Shown here in pieces: positions 23,094 to 34,813 of a stretch of 64,000 nt of DNA. Each line of letters begins with the position of its first letter. The first letter of the stretch is position 1. The stretch covers positions 12,703,891 to 12,767,890 of the forward strand of contig NC_092180.1 of assembly GCF_043641665.1 (NCBI RefSeq), given 5' to 3'. The notes beneath the pieces were generated by a model. That model made no database searches and was not told the DNA's origin. It was given only the letters and a program-made list of their open reading frames with translations. This stretch comes from Enoplosus armatus. Taxonomy: Eukaryota > Chordata > Actinopteri > Centrarchiformes > Enoplosidae. Made by a program: the position numbers and the translations under genes.

Positions 23094-25630
23094 AGAAGGA
23101 TAGGACGATCTCAAAACAACTTGCATCCCATACAAACTAGGATTTAAATTCAATACTTTAAAAGTACAACAACAATGGACTCATTTTATATTACTTATTT
23201 CTCCCATCGAGGGATTTCTATTTCCAGGTTTCTATTGTATTCTATGGACCTTGAGATGCATTGCTTAGTGTATATATATTTTTTATCAGTTAATGAAGAT
23301 ATAATTGTCTCTGGTGCAGCCTGTGGCTTGTGTATAAAGATGCAGTTTTTTTCATATTGTGAATTGAATGGTTGAAACGTTGCTTTTTAAATTAACTTAA
23401 TGCTCACAGTGTGTGAACAATGAGTTTACTGCTACCCCTTCTCTCTGCTAATATAAATGCTGAACTGACAGATCTTTAATAGTGAGACACACCATGTGAG
23501 TCATTTTCACAGTCGTAACACTGATCTCATTGTTGTTAAATCAAACCACCAAAATATATCTTAATAGTAACATACGACTGTAATATAGCGGCTAAAAAAA
23601 CAGATGGTAAATATTAAATATAAGCATCAATGGAAGAGCAGAAAATCAACTCTCTTCTAGAGCTACAATAAAAAGACTTTTCACCAACAGATTCACTAAA
23701 AAAATAAAACCTCTTTGACATAACCACAGACTATAACCTGTTTTCTCTCTGTGCCGCCTCAACATAAAAACTGCCCATTCACATTACTTGAACCTATGTG
23801 CATTATCACCCTAACCTCCCACACCCAGGGCAAAGTAATTGTGTTGCCATGGAAACAGAGGAGAGGGCCTAAATTCTGAGCTGCTGGGAATCCATCCCAT
23901 CTCGTTAGACGAGGCTGCTGCTGCCACGTGGTACAAGATGAATGTTGTAGTCATAAATTAACCCAATCTTCTCTTTTCATAATCCAATACATCTTATGCA
24001 TGAGCCAACGGCTGCATGTTCCCAAAATGACACAACAGGGTTTCCGTCACGGTGCACAAACAACAGCCAACAATCAAAATAAAAACCACAAAAAGAAAAA
24101 AAAAAACAGCGCTGTTACAGAGTGTGGGGGATTACAGCGCCATTTAGCCTAAATCTAGACTACAAGGTGTAATTGCTTTTAAGTGTGATCAATTATTCAG
24201 AGCAAAACATTTCAGCAATGTGCTCGAAATGGAGCTGGGACCAAAACAGGGATGGATGTGAAAGCAAAGCTAAAATTACATCAAAACACCAAAGCTACTG
24301 AAGGTCACTGAGGACGTACTGACAGTCACTGAGGCTGGAAATCACTACTAAATGTCTAATAAGAGAAATACATGTTACTATGACTAAACTGAAGCTTATC
24401 TGGCACAAGCACCTTGAACAGTGAGCCGAACAGAAGCATAACATTGGTAACTCGCGTTAAAGCAACACAGGGCTACAGCGTGTGCCACTGAGAGCGCTGC
24501 CGGGTCAGCTGGTCCGATTAGATCAATAAAATTAATTCCACTGCTCCGTTAAGTAAACATTGCAGGGCAAGCACGGTGCTTAATGTTATTTATTCAATAT
24601 TGACAGCTACCTACGTGGCGGTGAGCAAAAAATTGTATTAATATACTGCACACAAAGAGCATGAAGGCGAGAACAATAGGTCATCTTTAACCAGCTGTAG
24701 CACATTAAATCAATAATATCGGGCAGGGACATGGTGGGGCTGAGCTTGTGGCCATGTGAGCCAATCAACACCAATACTGCTACTTTTCTTCAATCAATCT
24801 CCCCATCTTTCAGCTCTTTTAATTTTCCATCCTTCCGTCTCCCCCTGTTCCCGTCCTGTCTTTTCTCATCCTCTCTGCTCGTGTCCTCTAGTAATTCGTC
24901 CATGCCTCCACCCTGCCCTCCTCCATCCTGCTCTTCTTCTGTCCCCGTTTGAGAAATGCTGACCTGCAGACTCCCTAATGCGACCAATCAATATCACACA
25001 GAGGACAGCAGACCGCCGGACATACTAATATAAAGACACACTTCCTGTAATGTATGCGGCCGAGGCATCCCTTCAGCCAAGATCACTCTCACACACACAC
25101 AGCACGCATGTACACACCCTATAAACCGAGAGTGATTGATTAATTTAATTTAATTTCATGTGAACTGTTCCATATGACCCTGTGTAAAATGGGGCCTTCT
25201 CACTTACAGGCTGCTGTGTGGATGTCATAGATCATTGCTTCATCTATCTATAGAACCAACATTGATCCTGCCTGCCCTTCCTGCCTGACATTACAGATGC
25301 ATAGTGCCGCGGGATGAGCTAACATGAGGGGCAGGGAGCAGGTCATTATGCAGAGGGCTCCGTCTCTTTAAACAGCTAATGAATCACTCCGATCAAAATC
25401 AAAGCCATAGGGAACGTGAAAGCTATAGCCTATAGATTTGCTGCTGGTTAATGGTGAATGCAATTAACGGGAGGCTTCATCAGCCGTCCCGGATCACAGG
25501 CCTGAACCTGCAGAAGTGATCAAAAGCTGAAATGATGAACCATGGCCTTTACCTGACGTTGCTAGTCCTATACTTGTATGCAAATTGTTTTGTTTTTTTT
25601 AATTACTTTTATCATTACTATGGTAGTAGT
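23094..25630. other. Non-coding stretch with conserved-looking blocks
   Basis: No exon was established. Parts at 24489-24618 and 25300-25545 have balanced base composition, no simple repeats, and words typical of homeodomain and other developmental-factor sites (ATTAATTCC, TTATTTATTCAATATTGAC, CAGCTAATGAATCA, GCAATTAACGGGAGG). They look like conserved non-coding elements rather than decayed repeats. This is an impression from composition only. Confidence 0.35.
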
Positions 25631-26062
25631 CAGTGGTGGAAGAAATATTGTGACCTTTTATTCAAGTAAAAGTAGCAATATCACAATGCAAAACTATTAA
25701 CAGCAAATTGTACTTTAAGTATCAAAAGTTGTCATTATGCAGTTTTACATAATTATGTATTATATTATTACATAGTTCTCACTGATTCATTAATATTTTA
25801 GCAGTGAAGCTAATTATAACTGCCTTACTGCATGTTCTGTTGGGTAGTTACATCTGTGACAAAGCATCACATTTCATAAACTGATCATACATTTTGTTTT
25901 GACTGAATCAGCAAAGTAAGTAGCAACTATAGCCCTCAGATGAATGTAGCTGATAAGAAATATAAAGTTGGACGAAATACTACTGAAATACTGGAAATAG
26001 AGGCCTTTATTACTGTACTTAAGCACGGTACTTGAGTAAACACACTTAGGAACTTTCCACCG
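25631..26062 (+). mobile_element. Teleost 'CAGTGGTGGAA' repeat with inverted ends
   Basis: The left end is CAGTGGTGGAAGAAATATTG and the right end is AACTTTCCACCG. The interior keeps phrases such as TTCAAGTAAAAGTAGCAATA, GTACTTTAAGTATCAAAAGT, GTTGGGTAGTTA and GTACTTGAGTAAACACACTTA. These follow the order of a widespread fish element whose two ends are inverted copies around GTACTTAAGT-type words (from memory). It has no coding capacity, about 430 bp. Target-site duplication is not clear. Confidence 0.65.
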
Positions 26063-26209
26063 ATAGTTGTAGCAGTAACTGTAGTATAGTAGCAGCAGCA
26101 TCAGTAGTTGTAATAGTGGTGGATAAAATAACAAAATGTACTCTTACTTACTGTCTTACTTGAATGTTTTTTTCCCCGGTTCAACCCTGGAACTCACGTG
26201 ATTATTATC

Positions 26210-26330
26210 AGAATCAGAATCAGAATCTGTTTATTGCCAAGTAACATACATTACAAGGAATTTGCCGTGGTCTGAAGGTGCTATTGTTTCGACAACAAAT
26301 ATGTAGAATATAAAAGGTAAAATAAGAATA
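26210..26330 (+). repeat. Interspersed repeat 'CAGAATCAGAATC...TTTATTGCCAAG'
   Basis: The tandem CAGAATCAGAATCAGAATC followed by TGTTTATTGCCAAGTAACAT and ATTACAAGGAATTTG is a phrase I know from many teleost genomes. An A-rich tail with GATAA repeats (about 26320-26360) follows. The family name and full extent are uncertain. Confidence 0.55.
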
Positions 26331-26731
26331 AAAATAAAAATAAGATAAGATAAGATAAATAACAAAACAGTGCAGTGACCAAAATAAAGTAAAGTGTCCA
26401 GATAAGTGTCCAGTAGGGGGTGGGTGCGTTAATGTAACGCAGGTGGGACAGGGGTGATGTACATTAATATAACGTGTAACTTGTGTTTGTGTCCGGGGGG
26501 GGGTCAATGTAAGTTTGTCAGGTAACTATATACTATATACTGTATCAATACATACGATACATATACAACATGCCTGTCTTCTTATTTGTGTATCACTGTC
26601 ATTAATAAATATAGCTTCCCTCAGAGGCAGGTATAGACAGAGCAGAGCTGTGCTCTCAGTCGGTTGCCCGCTGACTTCATGTACAGCTTTATTGCATCAT
26701 ATATCTACAGAAGTTATATCCACAGCCTCAT

Positions 26732-26746
26732 TGTGTGTGTGTGAGT

Positions 26747-26781
<35 letters not shown>
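26732..26781. repeat. (GT)n microsatellite
   Basis: About 25 GT units with two GA interruptions. It is the left border of the repeat at 26782-27026. Confidence 0.95.
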
Positions 26782-26784
<3 letters not shown>

Positions 26785-27025
26785 CTGACATCGACCTTCG
26801 GGGACACATTTCAGACAAAAGACCAGTTAATTGGAAACGGCTTGTCAAATTGGGGACAAAAGCAGTGTCCCCAATTGGGAAAAAGCTGATTTATGGGTCA
26901 GTGGTTAAGGTAAGGGTAAGGGTAAGGGTTAGGCAAGTAGTAGGCGTAGGGTAAGTCTCCAGGAAATGAGTGATAGTCTATGTAATCCCCAAAAGTGACC
27001 TAAGTAAACGTGTTTGCGTTTATCC

Positions 27026-27026
<1 letters not shown>
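26782..27026 (+). repeat. Teleost interspersed repeat with (GGTAAG)n core
   Basis: The stretch contains GGGGACACATTTCAGACAAA, AAGGTAAGGGTAAGGGTAAG, TCTCCAGGAAATGAGTGATA and AATCCCCAAAAGTGACC. These phrases belong to a common fish repeat (from memory). The telomere-like GGTAAGGGTTAG core is part of the family and not a telomere. (GT)n tracts border it on both sides. Confidence 0.6.

Positions 27027-27054
<28 letters not shown>
27027..27054. repeat. (TG)n microsatellite
   Basis: About 14 uninterrupted TG units. It is the right border of the repeat at 26782-27026. Confidence 0.95.
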
Positions 27055-27056
<2 letters not shown>

Positions 27057-30000
27057 AGACAGTAAAAACATCCTGCAGCCAAGACACCTGACTGCTTTAA
27101 AAGTTCAGCCTCACACAGACAGACAAGAATATTCATCCTCTCATACTCACTAGCTAATGAGGTAACTTCAATGGCATCAAATAGGGGAAACTAACTTCTT
27201 CATCCAGCATCCACGATATCTCTTGAACTCAAGATTTACTATATATATATAAATGAAAGCCTTGTTATCCTCCAAAGTAGCTGGTGGACACATTTGACTT
27301 ACAAAGTCAGCAGCCTTTGGCCGATGTCTGGTGTTAATTTCCCACACTGATGATCCTAGAAGCTTAGCGCTACTGTGGATTTAATAATTTGTTCAGACAT
27401 AACCACTGTTGCTGCTGTAACACTGCATCCGCTCCCAAGACACACAGACAGACATACAGGCACAGGACAGGCACACATACATGCACATAGGTTGCAGACA
27501 ATTTTCAGCGGCCTGTTTCAACTCAGGTAAGATAAACGACTTGTATGTGAATTGCAATTCTGTCCCTTTGTGCCTTGAGAACAAGGGATGAAGAGAATGA
27601 GTTACAAGGTGTCCGCGGAGCCTCCTGTCTATCCAGGGAAAATATATTCATCTAATCGGAACATCCTGCACCCTGCCGTCAAACCATTCTCTCATCTCTC
27701 ATACGGCCCATCCATGTCATAACCTCCACTCCTCCCGCACATTTATCACTCCGTTTTGTAATCTCTCTTTTCCACTCTTTCTGTCAGTCGGTGTTTTGAG
27801 TGTTTGCCATCTCTGGTCGGCACCCATCACCCCAGCAGAGAACTGAGAGGTCTGCCTCACCACAGAGTATATGATGAGGTATGTTCAGTGCCCACAGGCA
27901 GCATCTGCTGGATGATGAACACTACACTCAAAAGGTCTGGAAGCTGGTTGTGGAAATAGTTGCAGCAAACGCTACTTAGAAATAACATCAAGTTGTTTTT
28001 CTGAAACTCCACATGTTTTGGTATTTTACAGGAAGGTTTCATGAACAGAAATCATTTAAACAGACAACTTCCTATTTGATCCAAAATCCCTGGGGTTGAG
28101 CTCTACTTTTGGTCCTGACTACTTGACGCTATGCTTGGATATTTCTCCTCAAGAGAGTTTCTATGCCTGGTTTCATTAAAATGAATGAGCATCACCACTA
28201 ATTTGCTTTCAGTGGACACTGACCAGCAGAAACCTCAGTGCTTACACTACCAGTTAAATAGTACAGCTTTTACAGAGGTCAATTCTTCTGGTGTAGAGAG
28301 GTTTTTTATCCTGAATTCAACAATTTGCAGCATATCCAGCTGTAGTTACATAAACAAACATTGTATCTTCAATGTTGGTTAGTCTATTTTTCATTCATTC
28401 AGTCCTGTCAGATTCAGCTTTGAAACTGACAGGTAACTTGCATTTACACTCTACAGCACTAATATGGGAAGTGTGTCAAATTAGCATCCAAGATGTGTGA
28501 TCTGTTTATATGACCTGACTGAGCTGGGACTGGCAATTCTGGCACTGAGTCAGACTCAGACTTTTAGTTTGTGGTTGCAGTAATGCCTGAAGAGAAAAAA
28601 AAAGAAACTGGGCTCACGAGGAAAAGAAGAGCATCAGCTGTTAGCTGAAATGCTTTAAAACATCTCTGTTTACGTTTCCTGACAAGCGATCTCAAGAGTT
28701 TGTGAGAATTATGACTTTACTCTCTCAGAACCAAAGGCAGAGGGTGTTTTTTTTTGTTTTGTTTTTTAGAACAACACATACATAACACGTAAGCATAACA
28801 TAATACGATTGCATTGGATAGCTCAGAGAGAGAGCGGGCTGTTGGCCTCCACACACACCTCGCTCACCCACATTGTTAGATCGGCAGGGGGAGGGTGAAA
28901 GGGTGAAATTAATGAATTAGACCTCAACCACATCCTTTGGAAATGTAAAAAAAGTAAATAAAAGTATCCACCCTCAAGTTCAAGATGAGTGACCAACAAT
29001 ATTTTTACACTTTATGGGAAGAGAGAAGGGATGTTGATATGAAAATGCACATATTTAGCGTAAAGCAAAAGATAAAGAACTTGGAAAATGTATTTTGCAT
29101 TTCACTGTGTTCAGCGAATGCATTTTAGTTGCTTGATCTTAACAAATCCCTAAAGATATAGAAAAACAGGACTTTGGAAGGTGCTGACAAATAACCTATT
29201 CTGTCATTTAGGCATGAGAACTTGAGAAGAGAAGAAGGGATTTTACTTTTGAAAATGAGCAGTATTCACTTTTAATGGTATTTGGCTCCATAAGATTAGA
29301 AATCCTGTGTGACCAGGTCTATGACACCCTTTCAAACCTTATAGGATAAATTCTTAAAAACTGTCATTAACTAACCCTTACCCTTACTTGAAACCATTTT
29401 GTGTGTTCTTGTAGTCTTATTTGGACAGACTAAGTGGGAAATTAAGGCCACAGTGCAGCAAGATCTATTGGGAATCAAACCAGAGCCCAGCGATCAGACA
29501 CAGAGCTGTGCCACATGGATCTCACCAAAACAGTGTACTTTCAGCTCAAGGACTCCGAATATCAGGTCACACTTCACAGCAACACACATGCACACACACT
29601 CGAACACACACAAATATCTACTCAATGACTTTGTTGGAAGGAATCAATCCTTTGCTCCAGTACACATTGGCAGCTACTTTGCATTAGAAGACAAATAGAG
29701 GAGCCATTGGTCTGTATTGAATAAATAATGGCTAAAATCCCAGGTGAGTTCACCCAGTTTAACCACAGATTCTCAGATTCTCTTCTCCACAGCCTTCACA
29801 CACGCGCCTTGTTGTTTTTTGTTTTTTTTATCACACAAAAATAGCTGCAAGTGAAAGAAAGAAAACACTGCATTATGAAGTAGATCATTTCTCCCATCTA
29901 TTATTCATGCTTCAGGCCTACACTCATGGACATGTTGTGATGGTCCACAGCAGAGCAAGAGAATGGAAGCTAATGTATTTGTGTAACATGCTACGAGCAT

Positions 30001-31436
30001 CCGATACTGTTGCATGTAGTGAGATGAAATGGATACTGAGGCCTTTTTTTAGTCTGCATCTCCAATATTCTTGATGGAAAAGAGGAGGCGTAATTGAGAA
30101 TCAATGCTTGAGAGTGCAAACTTTGAACTCAGCTGAATATTGTATAGGATAAAACATGTCGTACTGTTGCTATATCATGTTGTAGAGAGCAAGAGAAAGG
30201 ATTGAAAGATTATAAGAGGGGAGATTTACTCCAGAAGGACTTCACAGGTTCTCTTGAGGCTGCGTTTGAAGACTATCCTTGCTGATGGATGGTCTTTAAA
30301 GATAAAACTGTGAAGCATCACTATGACTCTGACTCTTTCTCCGACTCTGGCTTGTCTACACTGATGCCTGAAATATTTTCTACAGCGTGTGATTCGCTCG
30401 CTGACAGATTAGGGAAAGTAAGGCCTGTTCTGGAGGAGATACAGAGGCGATGGGATACAGTTCCATGATAACTTACAGTGTCTTGAGAGGTTGTAGGAGG
30501 TGAGTTTTAGTTGAGGACTGTTTTTCACCGGCTGTGATGATAATTGTTGTTGACATTTCGACTCACCAACACACCCCATCACTTGCTGATTGAGAATATG
30601 CGTTTTCAGGGTCTTTAATATTATAGTATGTAGACCAGAACGACAGGCCTGGAATTTAATTTATGGAAAATAATCACAATTGAAATCACAATATTGGCCA
30701 CAAAAATTCCAATTATTTTCCTCACATCATTCAACCCTACTTTCACCCATATACTATGCTATATATATGCTATAGTTGGACAACGCATCTCCCACTCGAC
30801 CCAAAGTGCACCAAGGCTGCAACAAGTTCTTGTTTTTGTAGATGACATAACAGCAAAGTCACATCTAACTTTCATTCACCATCTGCCTCTACAGCTCCAG
30901 CACAACCCACCTACGCTCTTACTTCACTCATGTCTGCAAAGGTAAGAAAAAAAAAACCTCTGATTTAGGCCAGACGGATCACTGCCAAGTATTATACAGC
31001 AGAGCACTCAAGGTTGTTTTGAAAAATCTATGAGATATTTTCGCCTCTGTCTCAAAATTAGAAACTGACAGGAAACTTCATGCCAGCAGTCAATCAAACT
31101 GACAAACTCGGTCAAACAGACAAGTGTGTGTGTGTGTGTGTGTGTGGGAGTGTTGCATCAGTCAGGTTGGTGAAGCTGTGCTGTGTCATCTCTGAGTACA
31201 TCCCCGACTGTCACCCCCACCCCGCGACTTCCTCTGTCCACCCTCAACCCTCCTTCACATCAGTAATGAATTCACTTGTGTGAACCGCAAATGCTGCCTC
31301 TCTTAAACATGGTCATAACGAGTCCCACTCCTGCTCCGACGACAGGCCGGCTGCTGTAGAGGGGAAGAATAATGATAATCCCTACACACCAGGCAGCTCC
31401 CAATTAAGGCCAGCTAAAATACTGAACACCCAATGA

Positions 31437-31460
31437 GCACACACACACACACACACTTTA

Positions 31461-31495
<35 letters not shown>

Positions 31496-31500
31496 CACAC
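31437..31500. repeat. (CA)n microsatellite, interrupted
   Basis: Two CA tracts joined by CTTTAA, with one CG interruption near 31489. A related GT tract lies at 31124-31146 and a CA tract at about 31790-31810. Confidence 0.95.
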
Positions 31501-32081
31501 TGCAGACTGTCAACATGGAGAGGAAGGACGGGGGCAGATGAGGAAACATCACACTGTGAACATTTATTAAAGGAGACATCTACAGAGGGTCAAGACATAA
31601 AGAAAGTAGTAGGGGGGAGAGAGATATTCAGCAGTGCTGTGCAGGAGAGAGATTTATCTGTATCTGTGTGTCCACTGTGGTCTCATGCCACAGAAAAACA
31701 GCCTCACCAAGCATGCATTAGTAGCAGGTTGGCATGCTTTTATATCATAAACCGTTGGGTGCTTTCCCAAAAGCCACATCACTCATAAACACACACACAC
31801 ACACACACAGGTACGCACACACATACACGCAAAAGTACGCATGAGTTGACCGGTGGAGAGAGTGGGCCAAACGCAGTTCTCAGCTCAATGGACAATCCCA
31901 CAGTTAGTAAGGGTTTTTAGGTCCAAGCAGCTTACCCAATCATTTATCAGATTAATACTTTTCATGAGAATAAACCAGTCATAGAGAGAGACATATGGAA
32001 TGTGTTAAACTGCGCTCATCTGAAAATCAAAGAAATATTGCATAACCAAAGGTCATCCTGTCTGTGTGTTTGTGTGTACGA

Positions 32082-32082
<1 letters not shown>

Positions 32083-32115
<33 letters not shown>
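32083..32115. repeat. (GT)n microsatellite
   Basis: About 16 GT units, followed by ATGTGTATG. Confidence 0.95.
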
Positions 32116-32124
<9 letters not shown>

Positions 32125-32394
32125 CATATTAGAGCTGTAGCTTGTGTAAATGTTAAATCTGAATGAAACCATTAGGGGAAAAAAATATGTTTGGACTTCT
32201 CAGACATTTATTCTCCCTTGAAATCACAGTAGCTGTAATTTAGCAACTGTAATCACAGCTTAGATTTAATGCCTGACTATGAAATATTATTGCTAAAATA
32301 TTATTAACTATCTCGATGGTGTTTACAGCACTGGGGTAGTTATTATTCTAAATGTGTGGGACAATAAATCAAAAATTGTGTTCCTTCAACATTT

Positions 32395-32688
32395 TCATCA
32401 TCAGTTTTTGATAATCGAACAATCGTTTAGTAATTTTTTAAGCACAAATGCCAAACATTTGCTTTTCCAGCTTCTCAAATTTGGAGGATTTTATGCTTTT
32501 CTTTGTCATCCATGATAGAAAACTGAATATCTTTGGGATTTGGACTGACGGTTGAATAAAACAAGACACAAAAGTCCCCTTGGAGTGTAGGAAATTATAA
32601 CTAATTATAATTTTTCCACAATTTTTTACATTTTATAGGCATTTAATCAATTGATCGAGGAAATAATCATTAATCGATAAAGTTCTCC
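32395..32688 (+). mobile_element. TAATCGATTAATC hAT-like repeat copy
   Basis: The copy holds the family words in order: TTTGATAATCGAACAATCG, AAGCACAAATGCCAAACATT, CCAGCTTCTCAAATTTGGAG, CTGAATATCTTTGGGATTTG, ACATTTTATAGGCATTTAAT and AATAATCATTAATCGATAAA. The ends are eroded. It lies only 53 bp from the coding exon at 32742-32955, inside the downstream (left) intron of the minus-strand gene. Confidence 0.75.
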
Positions 32689-32741
32689 TCCTACGTGTGT
32701 GCATGGTAAGTTGATGTAATCAAACTTTGAGTGAGCCTTAC

Positions 32742-32955
32742 GCTGGAGTCGAGCAGGTCGATGCTGTCCAGGCTCTTGCTGCGGTGAATGCGGCCTTTGA
32801 TGCGACGTAGAGAAGGTTTACCCTGGCTCATGGGCAACGAGAGGGTGGAGGTGGCAGGCATTGCCATAGCACCAGCGCAACCTGTAGCACCTGTAGGCTC
32901 ATCTGAACACCCGGGAGCACCTGAGGGGGATGTTTCTCCATCTTGCGGGGTCACC
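32742..32955 (-). CDS. Coding exon 2 of minus-strand gene (Ser-rich basic segment)
   Basis: On the minus strand a pyrimidine-rich acceptor (TTTGTTTTCTGTTGCAG) ends at 32956. A donor GTAAGG starts at 32741, directly after AGC. The 214-bp exon contributes one base to a split codon, then 71 full codons, and ends in phase 0. The peptide begins VTPQDGETSPSGAPG and has a Gly/Ala/Met/Thr-rich middle. Its end is basic and Ser-rich: GKPSLRRIKGRIHRSKSLD followed by SIDLLDSS. The SKSLD part fits basophilic-kinase consensus (R-x-x-S), typical of disordered regulatory linkers in signalling or scaffold proteins. No fold is predicted and I cannot name the family. The phase-2 entry fits the exon at 46678 exactly. 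The next exon should lie further left and was not found in this window. Confidence 0.75.
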
Positions 32956-33756
32956 CTGCAACAGAAAACAAAGAGAAACAAAGATAATGTTAGAAATGAT
33001 GCAGGCACAAAAGTTTTGGTCAAGAAAGCAACTGAATGCAGAGTGTAGTTTCATGGTAATGACAGCTTCAACTGATGGTACAAATATATCTGAAACTTCT
33101 GGGTTTGTCTCAAACTCTTGACAGTTTCTGTATAGCTTGTGGGCTCAACAAGTTGACGTAACCAACATCCATTAAATACCGCAAGATTCACAATGACCAC
33201 GTTTTCTCCAAAGAACAATCCACACTGCACGCACTGCTAGCAGGCACGGCTGCATATCTGAGGGAAAACATAAAGATGCCTGGAGGATCAAAGTGACATA
33301 ACTTTCCTCTTGCTGTCTTTACTTTTTAAAGGACATCCTCTCCTGTTGGCTGTAGTGGCATTCAAGCAAGTGTGAATAATTGGGCTGAATGTCAGCGGGT
33401 AGCCTGCAGATGGAGACTAGGTATGGAGCATCCATTTGTCTTCTATTATTAAGCCACAATGAAGCTGCTCTGCTTCTAACATGCATGGCTGCAAAAGGAG
33501 GGGATCTCCAAGGTAACTTAAGGTGAATTGCCAGGGAAAATTACCACGCATTGTAATTCTGACAATTGTCATCATCATGCCTTTAAAAGCTAATAAAATA
33601 CAAAAAACAAAATGTACCAAAGTTATTTCAAAGTTCCTAAAAAAGGGAAATGTTTTGAGATGGAAGGTAATAACCCTATATACATGTGGTTCATAGACTA
33701 CTAGGGCTAGCAGACAAAAACTGCATTATCATCTTCTACGACAGACTCAATGTAGC

Positions 33757-34002
33757 CAGCTACAGCTGAAACGATTATGATCAACAGAAAATTCAATTAT
33801 TTTGATAACCTTTTGGAGTCACATTTCTCGCAAGAAAACATTTGCGGTTGTCAACGGTTGTCGTAGAGTATTTTATGCTTTTCTCTCTTTTACATTATTA
33901 TAAATCAAGAATCTTTGGGTTTTTGAAAGTTGGTCAGATAGAACAAGCCATTTCAACATGCTCTTTGGGTGCTGGGAAATTGTGACAATCATTTATGAAA
34001 CA
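33757..34002 (+). mobile_element. TAATCGATTAATC hAT-like repeat copy, 3' truncated
   Basis: It starts ACAGCTGAAACGATTATGAT, close to the family end TAGAGCTGAAAC. It continues through AATTATTTTGATAACC, AATCTTTGGGTTTTTG and GGGAAATTGTGACAATCATT, then stops before the distal end. Confidence 0.65.
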
Positions 34003-34439
34003 ATCTTCAGCTCAGCTCATTCATACTTCATAGCAAGAAGCCTTTGAAAGAGAAGATGGACAATTGTTTGTACTTGAGATATATTATGATAACAAATCTT
34101 CAGTCAGTTCAAAAGCTTGTGCAAAAGTATTAGACCGTGTTAGAGTTGACGAAACATGACAGTCTACAGGAAACAAGACAGACCTGCTGACAGCCTGTCA
34201 GCCTCTCTGGGCATGGAGAAGGCAATAACACATTCACAGGTTTTGATCTAGTGAAAGATTGTCAATCATCAGGCATTTTCATAAAAAGACTTTTAATGCA
34301 GTCACCAAAAGCTGATTCAACATGTGACTGCATAGTCATCACAATATGGTCATTCTCGTGCTGTTAACTTGTGACACGTTACTTTAAATACTAATCAAAC
34401 TTTTTGTGTGAAAGAACTGTGAAAGTACAAATGATGATT

Positions 34440-34813
34440 TAAGCTAAATGCTATCATGCTCACAATGGCAATGCTAACATGTGGATGTTTAGCAGGTACA
34501 ATGTTTACCGTGTTCACATTCTTAGTTTAGTGTGCTAGCATGCTAACATTTTCTAATTAGCACTAAACAAAAAGTATAGCTGAGGCTGATGGTAATGTCA
34601 TTAGTTTTGCAGTATTGCATTCTTTGGTTATAACAACTTGGGGTATTGGACAAACTGAAATTTTGACCTGATGATGAAAAGTTGAGGGATCACCAAAGCT
34701 ATAACAATTCATCCTCTGGGGATCATGAATGTCTGCACCAAAGTTCAAATAGTTGTTGAAATATTCCAGTCTCGATCAAAGTGATGGACCGACAGACCAA
34801 CATTGCCATCAAA
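34440..34813 (+). mobile_element. 'GCTAACATG' interspersed repeat, copy 1
   Basis: The phrases AATGCTAACATGTGGATGTT, TAGCATGCTAACATTTTCTA, GCTGAGGCTGATGGTAATGT, GGATCACCAAAGCTATAACA and ATTCCAGTCTCGATCAAAG occur in the order of a common teleost non-coding repeat. A second copy in the same orientation lies at 61.85 kb. It has no open frame and is likely non-autonomous; its superfamily is uncertain. Confidence 0.75.

Larger units (their letters stand above)
27055..32394. other. Non-coding stretch with CA/GT microsatellites
   Basis: Apart from the microsatellites at 31124-31146, 31437-31500 and 32083-32115 I see no repeat family and no firm exon. A 100-bp stretch at 30842-30941 has an acceptor and a donor but no protein-like frame. 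Confidence 0.5.

Noticed and set aside
24790..24987. Acidic minus-strand frame (Glu/Asp/Gly-rich) considered as exon 3 of the minus-strand gene
   Set aside because: It derives from pyrimidine-rich plus-strand DNA, and its borders do not give a phase-0 acceptor with a matching donor.
26905..26950. Telomere-like GGTAAGGGTTAGG repeats
   Set aside because: They are the core of an interspersed repeat, only a few units long, and not a telomere or an interstitial fusion point.
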